DNA of 64,000 nt from Vondammii sp040505895 (GTDB lineage: Bacteria; Pseudomonadota; Gammaproteobacteria; Chromatiales; Chromatiaceae): contig JBEVXU010000012.1 of assembly GCA_040505895.1 (NCBI GenBank), positions 62,001 to 126,000 on the forward strand, written 5' to 3'. The position numbers and the translations under genes are program-made. Numbering within the stretch: position 1 is the first letter of the stretch; every line of letters starts with the position of its first letter. The notes beneath the pieces are model-generated. The model saw only the letters and a program-made list of their open reading frames with translations, was not told the origin of the DNA and ran no database searches. Positions 23,501 through 32,107 of this stretch are shown in pieces.

Positions 23501-23982
23501 CAGTCTCTGAAATTATTAAACTGTAGCGGCAGACCAAAATCATCGTCTCTGAGCAGCGCCATCACCTTCTGAAGGTCGTCCCGCTTCTTGCCGGTAACCC
23601 GCAACTGATCCCCCTGGATCTGCGCCTGTACCTTGATCTTGCTACCTTTGATAGTCTTCACCATCTTACGGGCAATATCCGCCTCTATACCTTGCTGGAT
23701 AATCACCTGCTGGCGAGCGGAATTGAGACTGCAATCAGGGGTCTTTAACTCCATGCAGCCAATATCGACTTTCCGTTTAGCCAGCTTCTGTCGGAGGATA
23801 TCCATCATCTGACCAAGCTGAAACTCCTGCTCCGCCTTCAGAGTAAGTTCGGCAGCATTCTGCTCATAAACCGCATTTACGCCCTTAAAGTCGAAGCGGG
23901 TTCCCACCTCACGGTTAGCCTGATCCACTGCATTGCGCACCTCTTGCAGGTCCACCTCGGAAACGATGTCGAAAGACGGCAT
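23500..23982 (-). CDS. yajQ: YajQ family nucleotide-binding protein
   Basis: A 160-residue YajQ/UPF0234 protein, with two ferredoxin-like folds; homologues bind cyclic di-GMP in Xanthomonas or RNA/nucleotides. The sequence follows the family throughout: MPSFDIVSEVDLQEVRNAVDQ at the start (read in two parts), the FDFKG motif near residue 32, and a C-terminal RVTGKKRDDLQKVMALLR. Length is normal. It lies upstream of the cysteine-less DsbC homologue, sharing one base of stop and start. Function in this organism is not known. Confidence 0.94.
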   Translation of the reverse strand: MPSFDIVSEVDLQEVRNAVDQANREVGTRFDFKGVNAVYEQNAAELTLKAEQEFQLGQMMDILRQKLAKRKVDIGCMELKTPDCSLNSARQQVIIQQGIEADIARKMVKTIKGSKIKVQAQIQGDQLRVTGKKRDDLQKVMALLRDDDFGLPLQFNNFRD

Positions 23983-24125
23983 AGTTGGTTGCTCCTATCT
24001 CACAAGTTTAAGCTAATTGGCAGAAGCATAACGCAGAAGCGGTTGTGAAGACATTGGGGGAATTGCTATCCCGTAACTTCTTATCAATCCTCTCTACAGC
24101 ACAAAATTGCCACCTTACTGACCCA

Positions 24126-25019
24126 CTATCCACGCGGGTGGTGAGCAGCGTGCAGCCCCTTCAGTCGCTCATGCGCAACGTGAGTGTAGATCTGGGTAGT
24201 GGAAAGGTCACTGTGGCCCAACAACATCTGTACCACCCGTAGATCGGCACCATGATTGAGTAGATGGGTTGCAAAGGCGTGTCGCAGAGTATGTGGGGAG
24301 AGGTGCTTGGTGATGTTGGCGGTTGTAGCGTGTTTTTTGATCCGGTACCAGAACGCCTGACGAGTCATCGCCGCCCCACGGCGTGTAGGGAAGAAATCTG
24401 CACACAACCGCCCTTTCAAAAGATCCTGACGGCCACTACTGAGAAAACTCGTCATCCAGGAGACCGCTTCATCTCCCAAGGGTACCAGACGCTCCTTGCC
24501 GCCCTTGCCGATCACCCGCACCGCGCCCTGATTGAGACTCACCTGCTCCAGCCGCAGCCCCACCAGCTCTGACACCCGTAGCCCTGTGGCGTAGAGCACC
24601 TCCAACATGGCACGATCACGAAAACCTTCAGGATCATCCACATCAGGCGCCTCCAGCAGCGCCTCCACCTCCTCTTCGGTAAGCGATTTCGGCAGAGACC
24701 TGCCCAGCTTGGGAGCCTCTATCTGCGCAGAAGGATCAATCTTAACCCATCCCTCACGTACCGCATGTTGGTAGAACTGCCGTACGCAGGAGAGCATACG
24801 CGCCGTCGAACGTGCTTTTTTTCCCTCGGTTGATCTGACCACCAGATAGTCGAGAAGATCCTCACGCCGGGCATTCAATAACTTCCGTTCCCGATTCGCC
24901 TCAAGCCAGTGTGAGAGATGATTGAGATCCGATTGATAGGCACTGAGGGTGTTACGGCTGAGCCCCCGCTCCATCCACAGCGCATCGGCAAACTGCTCGA
25001 CTATCGGGTCACTGCTCAC
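24126..25019 (-). CDS. xerD: Site-specific tyrosine recombinase XerD
   Basis: A 297-residue tyrosine recombinase that with XerC resolves chromosome dimers at dif. The N-terminal SAM-like core-binding domain (DALWMERGLSRNTLSAYQSDL) and C-terminal catalytic domain are complete, with Arg in ATGLRVSEL, Lys in GKGGKERLVPL, HTLRHAFATH (His and Arg) and GHSDLSTTQIYTHV (His and nucleophilic Tyr). Length and motif spacing fit XerD better than phage integrases. The GTG start overlaps the stop of a 44-codon open frame (GTGA). It stands alone, without other mobile-element genes. Confidence 0.93.
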   Translation of the reverse strand: MSSDPIVEQFADALWMERGLSRNTLSAYQSDLNHLSHWLEANRERKLLNARREDLLDYLVVRSTEGKKARSTARMLSCVRQFYQHAVREGWVKIDPSAQIEAPKLGRSLPKSLTEEEVEALLEAPDVDDPEGFRDRAMLEVLYATGLRVSELVGLRLEQVSLNQGAVRVIGKGGKERLVPLGDEAVSWMTSFLSSGRQDLLKGRLCADFFPTRRGAAMTRQAFWYRIKKHATTANITKHLSPHTLRHAFATHLLNHGADLRVVQMLLGHSDLSTTQIYTHVAHERLKGLHAAHHPRG

Positions 25020-25150
25020 AGCGAACTCCCTTCACGATTGAGCAGCCACTGCCTAATACGCCTCCACTCATTAGCGTCACTACATGGTATTGAGCTGTCA
25101 AAGCCATGAATGGTTCTCTGTAAGTTACTCGGTGTATTGAAGGAGTCCAT
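25016..25150 (-). CDS. Small open frame (44 aa) coupled to xerD
   Basis: ATG at 25150 to TGA at 25016-25018, with the stop overlapping the xerD GTG start (GTGA). The product is hydrophilic and ends NEWRRIRQWLLNREGSSL. No family was recognised, and no clear Shine-Dalgarno was found. It could serve as a leader that couples translation to xerD, or be the tail of a degraded gene. Treat as a candidate only. Confidence 0.35.
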   Translation of the reverse strand: MDSFNTPSNLQRTIHGFDSSIPCSDANEWRRIRQWLLNREGSSL

Positions 25151-25208
25151 CTGCTGCAGACCGTATGGCCCACCAGATTATTCTATCAGATGATGCCACA
25201 CGCAAAAC

Positions 25209-25249
25209 GCCGCTATACAACACCCTCAGAATAGGCGCTGTATAGCGGC
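25209..25249 (-). terminator. Hairpin downstream of the P460-type cytochrome gene
   Basis: GCCGCTATACA pairs perfectly with TGTATAGCGGC (11 bp) around a 19-base loop. It lies 35 bp past the cytochrome stop and is followed on the minus strand by GTTTTGCG, a short T-tract. Confidence 0.55.
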
Positions 25250-25283
25250 ATGTTACGGTGCCGAGTTAATAACAGCTTGGAGA

Positions 25284-25817
25284 TCAGTCGTGATTGAACA
25301 CCAAGTCGCCGCCGGGGGCCGCCTGATGACAGGCGACACAGCCGGCACTGCCACCTTTTCCCACCTTGCCTGCCAATGCCATATTCTTGGGATTTTTCAA
25401 AACCATCCCAGCGGGTGAGTACTTGACCCAGAACCAATCTTTGGTCTCTGCATCATAACCGGGGCGTTTGTACATCACCGTCACCGCCTTCAGCCACTTC
25501 TTCGGATCATCGGCAACCGCTTGTTTAGTGACAGCATCGCCACCGTAGTTACGCTTAACCATCACCTTGTTGACGCTGCCGTCGACTGCCAAAGGCCCCT
25601 CAATAGTATCGAGGATGGCACCATGAGGGTGCACACCGGTATAGGGTGTCGACATAATCGCCTCACCACCCACATAGTGGCTCTTCTCCATCGCTTTCCA
25701 AAGCTTGTTGGCGTAAGCAACATCATCTGCGCCACCAAAGGGTGCTGCTGCGGCCAAAGCCCCCATCGTTGTCACCATGCCGACAACTCCTGCAACCATC
25801 AATAAATTCATCTTCAT
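25284..25817 (-). CDS. Cytochrome P460-family periplasmic heme protein
   Basis: A 177-residue exported protein: signal peptide to about residue 23 (ALAAAA), then a domain with W-rich beta segments (DWFWVKYSPAG) and a C-terminal CVACH c-type heme site near residue 162. This order is that of the cytochrome P460/cytochrome c'-beta group, which handle hydroxylamine, NO or related ligands; the family label is from motif order, not alignment. Whether the Lys or Tyr crosslink of true P460 is kept cannot be judged by eye. It is transcribed alone, ending at a hairpin. Confidence 0.78.
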   Translation of the reverse strand: MKMNLLMVAGVVGMVTTMGALAAAAPFGGADDVAYANKLWKAMEKSHYVGGEAIMSTPYTGVHPHGAILDTIEGPLAVDGSVNKVMVKRNYGGDAVTKQAVADDPKKWLKAVTVMYKRPGYDAETKDWFWVKYSPAGMVLKNPKNMALAGKVGKGGSAGCVACHQAAPGGDLVFNHD

Positions 25818-25910
25818 ACTCCTCTCCTTAATCTATCTTTTTCACTATATTATGGCGTTTCTGAATAGGTCTGGACGACTCGAATTGCGCCCACGAATTA
25901 TTCAGGGCTC

Positions 25911-26906
25911 CTAAATACCGATATGTATCTCTGATAAATGCAAATCACCCTCTCGACCAGAGGTGACAATCCTACCCACTGTCGGTGATAACAAGAGGCC
26001 ACCTACCATCTCACCACTCACCAGACCACGGCTAATCACTTGGCCGTTACCACTATCTACAATGTGATAGTGGCTGTCGTTGGTGAGTGCCAATAGACGT
26101 CCGCCCACCCCCTGCACAGGGGCGATCAGGCGACTCTCCAGCTTTCGCCTCCAGATCAACTTGCCATTGACCGGGTCTATCGCCCGAAGCACACCGCCCA
26201 GACTGCCGATGACAAGTCGCCCATCGATCAGCACCGGTGACAAGGAGGGGCTGGGAAACCGTCGGATCCACAACGCTTCCCCACTTGCAGCATTCAGAGC
26301 TGTCACTTCACCACTGAAGGTGGTAACAACTACCCGTCCATTACCCAAGGCAACCGGACTGTAGACCAACTCCTGTCCGATGTGCTTCTGCCAGACAATT
26401 TCACCGCTTTTCCGCTCCAGCGCCCAGAGCTGAGTGGACTGACCGCCGGTAATCAGCAGGCTGCCGATAACCGCAGGCGGATAGAGCCAACCATCACCCA
26501 ACAAACGTTGCCAACGCGGCTTTCCAGTCCCAAGATCAACTGAGCGGACCATTCCACTCTGATCAGTAACAAACACCTCACTGCCAACCACTACCGGTGG
26601 AAAAAAATGGGTGCCATCGGCCAACATCCAACCAATTTCACCACTGCTGGGGTCAATGGCATAAAGTCCGGTACTACCGGCGGCAAGCAACTGTCTGCCG
26701 GCCAACACAGGCTCATGGAACTGTCGATCATCCAATACCCGCCAACGGGTATTCCCGGTGGTCAAATCAATGCTTGTTATCCCACTCCAGGAAACAAAGG
26801 CAGACACCTCTGCTCCATTGTCAGCGATTACACGCCCGCTAGCCGCCACTACAATGAGCGGCATTACCAGGAGTGTGAAGAGGCCAAAAAGGAGGATTTT
26901 TTTCAT
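25911..26906 (-). CDS. Exported PQQ-repeat beta-propeller protein
   Basis: A 331-residue protein with an N-terminal signal peptide (about 1-22) and a series of PQQ-like/BamB-type blades, visible as repeated units such as AIDPSSGEIGW, SVDLGTGKPRWQ, ALERKSGEIVWQ, ALNAASGEALW and AIDPVNGKLIWRR. There is no lipobox, so it is predicted to be free in the periplasm. It lacks the catalytic residues of quinoprotein dehydrogenases as far as can be seen and is shorter than those, so a scaffold or assembly role is more likely. It is not in the usual bamB place next to hisS or der. Function unknown. Confidence 0.82.
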   Translation of the reverse strand: MKKILLFGLFTLLVMPLIVVAASGRVIADNGAEVSAFVSWSGITSIDLTTGNTRWRVLDDRQFHEPVLAGRQLLAAGSTGLYAIDPSSGEIGWMLADGTHFFPPVVVGSEVFVTDQSGMVRSVDLGTGKPRWQRLLGDGWLYPPAVIGSLLITGGQSTQLWALERKSGEIVWQKHIGQELVYSPVALGNGRVVVTTFSGEVTALNAASGEALWIRRFPSPSLSPVLIDGRLVIGSLGGVLRAIDPVNGKLIWRRKLESRLIAPVQGVGGRLLALTNDSHYHIVDSGNGQVISRGLVSGEMVGGLLLSPTVGRIVTSGREGDLHLSEIHIGI

Positions 26907-27060
26907 GACTCACCAATACAAAAAGCTGTTACGTAAAGAGACCTTACTTTGGTAACTTTTATTTCAGGTGATTTTTTTCATTGCCAGTAGCAGAGCAAAT
27001 GGGACAATATGGCCCTTTACATAGGCACTAATCGAGAAACCGGGAGAGAAACAGGTACCC

Positions 27061-28107
27061 ATGAACTACCAAGGAGCTGTACCCGACGACACGTCAGCCC
27101 CATGCACCGGCATACTGCTGACCAACCTTGGCACCCCGGATGCTGCTACCACCGCTGATGTACGCCGCTATCTAAAAGAGTTCCTCTGGGATCCAAGAGT
27201 GGTGGAGACACCACGATGGCTCTGGTGGTTGATTCTCAACGGCATAATTCTGCGCACCCGTCCAAAACACTCCGCCGCCGCCTATCGCAAAGTCTGGACG
27301 GATGAGGGCTCACCACTACTGACGATTTCACAAAAACAGGCGACTGCCCTGCAATCGGCACTGGAGCAACACATGGACGGCTCTGCCAAGGTGGTGCTGG
27401 CCATGCGCTATGGCTCGCCTTCTATAGCCCAGGGACTCGAAGCGCTGAGGAGAGCCAACGCCCGTAGGGTGCTGATCCTACCCCTTTATCCTCAATATTC
27501 TGCAACCACCACAGCATCGACCTTTGATGCCGTCAGCCAAACACTTCAAGGGTGGCGCTGGATTCCTGAATTGCGCTTCGTTAATCACTATTTCGATAAT
27601 AATCAGTATATTAAGGCACTGTCTGAGAGTGTCCGTAGTGCCTGGAAAAAGCAGGGGCGGGCTGAGCGGCTGCTGATTTCATTCCACGGCATTCCACAAT
27701 CATATGCCGATGGTGGCGACCCCTACCCACAAGAGTGCAAAGTAACGGCAACAAAGCTGGCACAGGCACTTAATCTTGATGAAAAGGAGTGGGCCATCAC
27801 CTTCCAGTCACGGCTGGGACGACAGGAGTGGATCAAACCCTATACTGATGAAACATTGAAACTGTGGGGAAAAGAGGGAGTAAAAAGCGTCCAGGTAATC
27901 TGCCCGGGCTTCTCAGCTGACTGTTTGGAGACACTCGAAGAGATCGGTGAAGAGAACCGCAACTATTTCCTTTCGGCAGGAGGTGAAGAGTATCAGTACA
28001 TACCCGCTCTAAATGATGCTATAAGTCATATTGAACTTATGACTGATCTGGTAGTGAGCAGCTGTGGTGGTCAGAGTAAAGCAGCCGCCACCAACCTACC
28101 CAAATAA
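27061..28107 (+). CDS. hemH: Ferrochelatase
   Basis: A 348-residue HemH inserting Fe(II) into protoporphyrin IX, the last step of heme synthesis. Seen: GILLTNLGTPDA at the start, an RYGSPS segment, LPLYPQYSATTTAS, the catalytic-His segment ISFHGIPQSYADGGDPY, and the C-terminal QSRLGRQEWIKPYTDE and CPGFSADCLETLEEI. Length is normal. The gene is on the plus strand opposite the PQQ-repeat gene and is followed after 18 bp by a secreted cysteine-rich protein gene. Heme demand from Sox cytochromes and the P460-type protein fits. Confidence 0.96.
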   Translation: MNYQGAVPDDTSAPCTGILLTNLGTPDAATTADVRRYLKEFLWDPRVVETPRWLWWLILNGIILRTRPKHSAAAYRKVWTDEGSPLLTISQKQATALQSALEQHMDGSAKVVLAMRYGSPSIAQGLEALRRANARRVLILPLYPQYSATTTASTFDAVSQTLQGWRWIPELRFVNHYFDNNQYIKALSESVRSAWKKQGRAERLLISFHGIPQSYADGGDPYPQECKVTATKLAQALNLDEKEWAITFQSRLGRQEWIKPYTDETLKLWGKEGVKSVQVICPGFSADCLETLEEIGEENRNYFLSAGGEEYQYIPALNDAISHIELMTDLVVSSCGGQSKAAATNLPK

Positions 28108-28125
28108 CTACCGGCGAGAAACAGC

Positions 28126-28893
28126 ATGCCATACTGGATTAACATCAATCCCATCAAATTCGCGCTATTGATGATTCTGATCACCCCCGTGCTCGCACAG
28201 GGTGGTACTAGCGGCCTTAATGACGGTTCATCGGTAACTTTCGATCCGATAACAGGTAAAGCGGTAAGACACACAGACGGCGGCTCGACACCACTCTGGG
28301 ATGGGACCCACCGACTCAAAGATGGGTCGGTTGTGATTATCCGTGATGGCATCGCAATCAGTGGTGCCGATACGAAACAAACAGAGACGGTGCCGGCAAA
28401 TGAAACAACAGAGAAGATTGAAACTTCTCCTTCCATGGCCGTCTCTCCATGCATGGAATTGATGGTGAAGGTGTGTGGCTTTAATGGTGCCTGTAGCCAG
28501 AGCCCCGCCTGCTCCCCGGCACGTCAACTGGTGCAACTGGAGAGAGAGGATGCCTGGAGAGGAAGTCCGGGAGAGAGTGTCGATCAATGCACTAACGCGC
28601 TGAAGCAGGAGGATTTTTTCACTCCATGTGAACGCACTGTCAGTAGTGGTAAGAAAACCCCATGCCAACATCTCGTCAAGCGAGTCTGTGGTGCCAACGA
28701 TGAGTGTAATAATGAAAAAGGTTGCGCTCCGGCGAAGCAACTACTGAATATGGAGATAGAAGAGCTACGTCTTATCCAGGATATAACCCGGCCGAGCGAC
28801 ACCTCGAAGAAGTGTAAAGAGGTATACCGACGCCGTAATCTCTTTCCCTCCTGTCATAACGACGACGATGATCCTGAGGATGAGTGTGATTAG
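28126..28893 (+). CDS. Secreted protein with a duplicated six-cysteine module
   Basis: A 255-residue protein with a signal peptide (about 1-24, cleaved after VLAQ) and an N-terminal beta-rich part (30-80). The C-terminal half has two copies of a module: cysteines at 109, 117, 123, 129, 155, 168 and at 180, 188, 194, 200, 230, 243. Spacings are 8-6-6-26-13 and 8-6-6-30-13. Each copy carries VKxVCG or VKRVCG, then C-x-PAxQL. The tail is acidic (DDDDPEDE). Six disulfides are plausible in the periplasm or outside. No family was recognised. The gene starts 18 bp after hemH, likely cotranscribed, but a heme link is only a guess. Confidence 0.8.
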   Translation: MPYWININPIKFALLMILITPVLAQGGTSGLNDGSSVTFDPITGKAVRHTDGGSTPLWDGTHRLKDGSVVIIRDGIAISGADTKQTETVPANETTEKIETSPSMAVSPCMELMVKVCGFNGACSQSPACSPARQLVQLEREDAWRGSPGESVDQCTNALKQEDFFTPCERTVSSGKKTPCQHLVKRVCGANDECNNEKGCAPAKQLLNMEIEELRLIQDITRPSDTSKKCKEVYRRRNLFPSCHNDDDDPEDECD

Positions 28894-28916
28894 CCCCCTA
28901 TCCCCAACGGCCTATA

Positions 28917-29600
28917 TCACCTCGCCACGACCAGCCCCCTGAGTAGTTGTCCAGCCTCTTCCGGTCTTTCCCATTGGCTCCCCAGCATGGAGACAATTTG
29001 GGGCGACCACTGAGCTCCTGGATAAAGTGCCTGAACCCAACTCCGCCAAAGTTCCGCCGGTGAAAGACCGCTTTCATCGCCGACATCTATGCCCTGCCAA
29101 CAGGCAAAAAGCAGCACACCAAAGAGAAACCACCCACCATTGGCCGAATTTTCCATGCCTCCCTCATCCTCCACAGGTAACAAGGGAAAGTGGTGCTGGA
29201 CACTGCGGGAAAAAATACCCTTGGTTCTGCCAACCTCTCTCCCCGATAGGTCAAAAAGTGGAATATCGGGGCCACAACTGGGTGAGCGTGCCTTGAATAA
29301 GTAACCGCAAACCTCTTCCAGTTCCACTACCCTTTTCCGGGAAAAAGTATCGAGACGCTCTGTAATATCAATCTGGGAATTTCCCACTTCCACTACCCGT
29401 GGTGCCTGTTGATCACCCACCAACTGCACCGGTGGACGGGGAACGGGAAAGCCCGCCTCCACTTCAGGGCACACCGGTATAAAATCGAAAAAATGTGCCA
29501 TATCATCTGCTATCAACGCAGACCGTTTCAACTCACCGTTATAACGTACCCGTTCACCCAGCAGACAACTGCTAACACCTATCTTCAATCTCTGGTTCAT
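28917..29600 (-). CDS. DUF523 / TudS-like desulfurase-family protein with extra C-terminal part
   Basis: A 227-residue protein. Residues 1-145 are a DUF523 domain with all three family cysteines: VSSCLLGERVRYNG (C12), VCPEVEAGFPVPRPP (C44) and ARSPSCG (C109). In the characterised member TudS these hold a [4Fe-4S] cluster used to remove sulfur from 2-thiouracil. The final 75 residues (from about 150) are not part of the usual single-domain form and contain a WxxWVQALYPGAQW segment; they are not DUF1722 as in YbgA. It lies on the same strand downstream of soxB but after a terminator, so its link with sulfur oxidation is only suggestive. Confidence 0.85.
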   Translation of the reverse strand: MNQRLKIGVSSCLLGERVRYNGELKRSALIADDMAHFFDFIPVCPEVEAGFPVPRPPVQLVGDQQAPRVVEVGNSQIDITERLDTFSRKRVVELEEVCGYLFKARSPSCGPDIPLFDLSGREVGRTKGIFSRSVQHHFPLLPVEDEGGMENSANGGWFLFGVLLFACWQGIDVGDESGLSPAELWRSWVQALYPGAQWSPQIVSMLGSQWERPEEAGQLLRGLVVAR

Positions 29601-29624
29601 ATGGCAGAGTATATCCCATAAAAA

Positions 29625-29644
29625 AAGGCGCCCTAGGGCGCCTT
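29625..29644 (-). terminator. Intrinsic terminator of the sox operon
   Basis: AAGGCGCCCT and AGGGCGCCTT form a perfect 20-bp palindrome, followed on the minus strand by TTTTTTTATGGG. It lies 20 bp past the soxB stop. Confidence 0.88.
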
Positions 29645-29663
29645 GAAAGCTGGACGAGTCACG

Positions 29664-31442
29664 TCATCCCTGGGGGTATCCAGCTATGCCAGGATTACCC
29701 TTGACACCTAGCAGTTTAGGCGTATTGAGTTTCTTTAGTTTGACCTGCTTCTGATCTCGCAGGTAGTCGCCCACCACTTCCCATATTGGACGACCGGGGG
29801 CTTTCGAATTAACAGTGGCCCAACCGGCAACCGTATACTTTTTACCCGCCTCTATTTTTGTACCGTCATCCAGTGTCATCTCTGTAATACGATTACCGAA
29901 GGACGCGTTGGGCTCACAGACATAATCGAGACCACCAACACGCACCATATCCCCCCCCTGCTGGCGATAGGGGTCTTCATTGAACAGGTTGTCACTCACG
30001 TCCTCGAGAATTACTTTGATATCGGCACCACTCATCTCCCGGCGATAGGTCTCCGGGTAAGTGATACAGGTCTGATCCATGACGTTGTCCATGGTAATGG
30101 TCTGACCGGGAAGCACCGTGGTACCCCAACGGAAACCCGGGGAGAGCGAGACCTGTGCATCATTCACCTCACGTAGTGCATCACAGATCACCTGATCGAA
30201 GGTGCCGTTGAAGTTGCCACGACGGTAGAGGGTCTCGCCTGCAACCGCCAGTTTCTCCTCCAGCTGATCCTTATAGGGCGCACGTACACCATCAATATAA
30301 GTCTGCATCTCTGCGTCAGCTGGTAGCAGGTTGGAGAAAACCGGTACCAGACGGTAACGGAAATCCTGCACCTTGCCGTTGCGCACATCCAGGTCCATCA
30401 CTCCCAGGAACTTGCCGTTGGAGCCGGCATTGGTCACCAGGGTCTTACCACCGGGATTACTCACAACAGTCGGCGCCGGCATACCGTCGTGGGTATGGCC
30501 TCCGAAGATCGCATCGATACCACTCACCCTGGAAGCCATCTTCAAATCTACATCCATACCGTTATGGGAGAGCACCACCACCACATCGGGCTTCTCTTTC
30601 TCACGCACCATATCAACGGTATCCTGCATCTGGTTATCTTTGATACCGAAAGTCCAGTCGGGAATAAAGCGAGATGGATTGGCAATGGGGGTATAGGGGA
30701 AAGCCTGACCAATCACCGCCACCCGGGCACCGTTAACGATCTTGATGGTATAAGGTTTGAAGGCGAGTCCTTCATCCTCGTCAAAACCATCAAAATCGGG
30801 GAATTTGTAATCAAAGAGTGCGTCCTCTTTGACATTGACATTCTGTGCGACGAAATCACCCTTGAACTCACCGACATTCTCGATAATCTCCTTATCAAGA
30901 TAGGTGAACTCCCAGTGGCCGGTCATCACATCGACACCAAGGCGATTACAGGCGCCAACCATATCCTTGCCGCGTGTCCAGTAGGCGGTACCGGATCCCT
31001 GCCAGGTATCACCACCATCCATCAACAGGCTGTTACCATCACCTCGTTCTGCACGCAGGCGCTTGACCAAGCTGGCCAGATGGGAAAAACCGCCCACCTT
31101 GCCATACTCACCCGCAGCCTTGTCGAAACCAAGGTAACTAAAGGCGTGGGACTCAATGCCACCGGGCTCTAAACCAAAGTGTTTAAGCAGGGTGTTACCC
31201 ACCAGATGAGGTGCCTTACCAAAAGCTCCGCCAATCCCCATATTGACGTTGGGCTCACGGAAATAGACCGGATTGAGCTGCGCGTGGCAATCCGTCATAT
31301 GCATCAGGCAGACATTACCGAATTTTGGCACTTCATAAAGGTCAGTAGGCCGCCTGGCTGCCGCGAAGACAGACCCCGGCAACATTCCCGCCGCACCGGC
31401 CATACCCATCAGTCGTATAAATTCCCGTCGCGAAAGTGTCAT
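29664..31442 (-). CDS. soxB: Thiosulfohydrolase SoxB
   Basis: A 592-residue SoxB, the dimanganese enzyme that hydrolyses sulfate from the cysteine-S-thiosulfonate arm of SoxY in the periplasm. A Tat signal is clear (SRREFIRLMG then a hydrophobic stretch). Metallophosphatase motifs are MHMTDCHAQLNP, GGDTWQGSG, TGHWEF, LSHNGMDVD and GGHTHDG, and a C-terminal 5'-nucleotidase-like domain follows. The ATG at 31442 has AAGGA upstream; an in-frame extension of 38 codons lacks homology. It is the last gene of soxXAKLYZB on the minus strand, 216 bp after soxZ, with a hairpin in the gap. Confidence 0.97.
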   Translation of the reverse strand: MTLSRREFIRLMGMAGAAGMLPGSVFAAARRPTDLYEVPKFGNVCLMHMTDCHAQLNPVYFREPNVNMGIGGAFGKAPHLVGNTLLKHFGLEPGGIESHAFSYLGFDKAAGEYGKVGGFSHLASLVKRLRAERGDGNSLLMDGGDTWQGSGTAYWTRGKDMVGACNRLGVDVMTGHWEFTYLDKEIIENVGEFKGDFVAQNVNVKEDALFDYKFPDFDGFDEDEGLAFKPYTIKIVNGARVAVIGQAFPYTPIANPSRFIPDWTFGIKDNQMQDTVDMVREKEKPDVVVVLSHNGMDVDLKMASRVSGIDAIFGGHTHDGMPAPTVVSNPGGKTLVTNAGSNGKFLGVMDLDVRNGKVQDFRYRLVPVFSNLLPADAEMQTYIDGVRAPYKDQLEEKLAVAGETLYRRGNFNGTFDQVICDALREVNDAQVSLSPGFRWGTTVLPGQTITMDNVMDQTCITYPETYRREMSGADIKVILEDVSDNLFNEDPYRQQGGDMVRVGGLDYVCEPNASFGNRITEMTLDDGTKIEAGKKYTVAGWATVNSKAPGRPIWEVVGDYLRDQKQVKLKKLNTPKLLGVKGNPGIAGYPQG

Positions 31443-31607
31443 CGTAAACCGATCCTTCAGGCACAACTTGCCTGTGTTCAGCAAAAAAACTGGTGTGGTC
31501 AAAGTGTCTTTGAATGAATCTGCGCAGAATACGGCAGTAGTAAACTTGAACCGCAAGGCGGCTGCTTACTATTCGATCAGAGACTCCTTACAGAGAGGGT
31601 ACTGCAG

Positions 31608-31642
31608 GCCGGTGACGGAAAAGGGGGTCTCCCATCACCGGC
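31608..31642 (-). promoter_or_regulatory. Hairpin between soxZ and soxB
   Basis: GCCGGTGA pairs with TCACCGGC around a 19-base loop, starting 17 bp past the soxZ stop. There is no T-tract. It could partly stop or stabilise the transcript so that soxB differs in level from soxYZ; soxB may also have its own promoter in the remaining gap. Confidence 0.4.
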
Positions 31643-31658
31643 TGGAGGGTAGGAGGAA

Positions 31659-31973
31659 TCAGCCCTTGATGGCTGTTTCCACCGAATCAGATTTACCCTG
31701 ATTATCTACCCATGTCAGCTTGAGTTTCTCACCCTTGCCGCCATTGAGCTTGAAGGAGAGGTAAGCGGATTTCGCAACACCACCACCCCAAAGGGAGGTG
31801 ATTACAGTCTTACCGGCCACATCACAGGTCACTTCCTGGATGAAGTTAGCTGGGATCTTCTTGCCGGCTTTGTTTTTGCGGTTACCGCTCTCCATTGGGT
31901 GACTCATCAGCGCCCTGACGGTGGTAACACCGTCTTTAAACTTTGCGCGGACTCGAATACTTTTTTTCGCCAT
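31659..31973 (-). CDS. soxZ: Sulfur-carrier complex subunit SoxZ
   Basis: A 104-residue SoxZ, the immunoglobulin-like partner of SoxY in the periplasmic sulfur carrier. Seen: SIRVRAKFKDGVTTVRALMSHPMESG, split over the first two strands, and FIQEVTCDVAGKTVITSLWGGGVAKSAYLSF in the core, read as separate blocks. There is no signal peptide; SoxZ is carried out by the Tat signal of SoxY, as known for the family. The ATG at 31973 has GAGGAAGAG before it; upstream in-frame codons are non-homologous. It lies 134 bp after soxY. Confidence 0.96.
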   Translation of the reverse strand: MAKKSIRVRAKFKDGVTTVRALMSHPMESGNRKNKAGKKIPANFIQEVTCDVAGKTVITSLWGGGVAKSAYLSFKLNGGKGEKLKLTWVDNQGKSDSVETAIKG

Positions 31974-32107
31974 TGTCTCTTCCTCGGCTATTTTCTTTAG
32001 CATGCACCTGTGGCACATGGAAACATGTCTGTGTCAGTCCCGGTTACATTTTTTAAACCGGCTGGCAGGTTCAGTCTGATCAGACCTCACATGAGGTCCA
32101 TCAGAAA

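Noticed and set aside
24126..25019. xerD as a phage or island integrase
   Set aside because: Length, motif spacing and absence of other mobile genes fit the housekeeping XerD.
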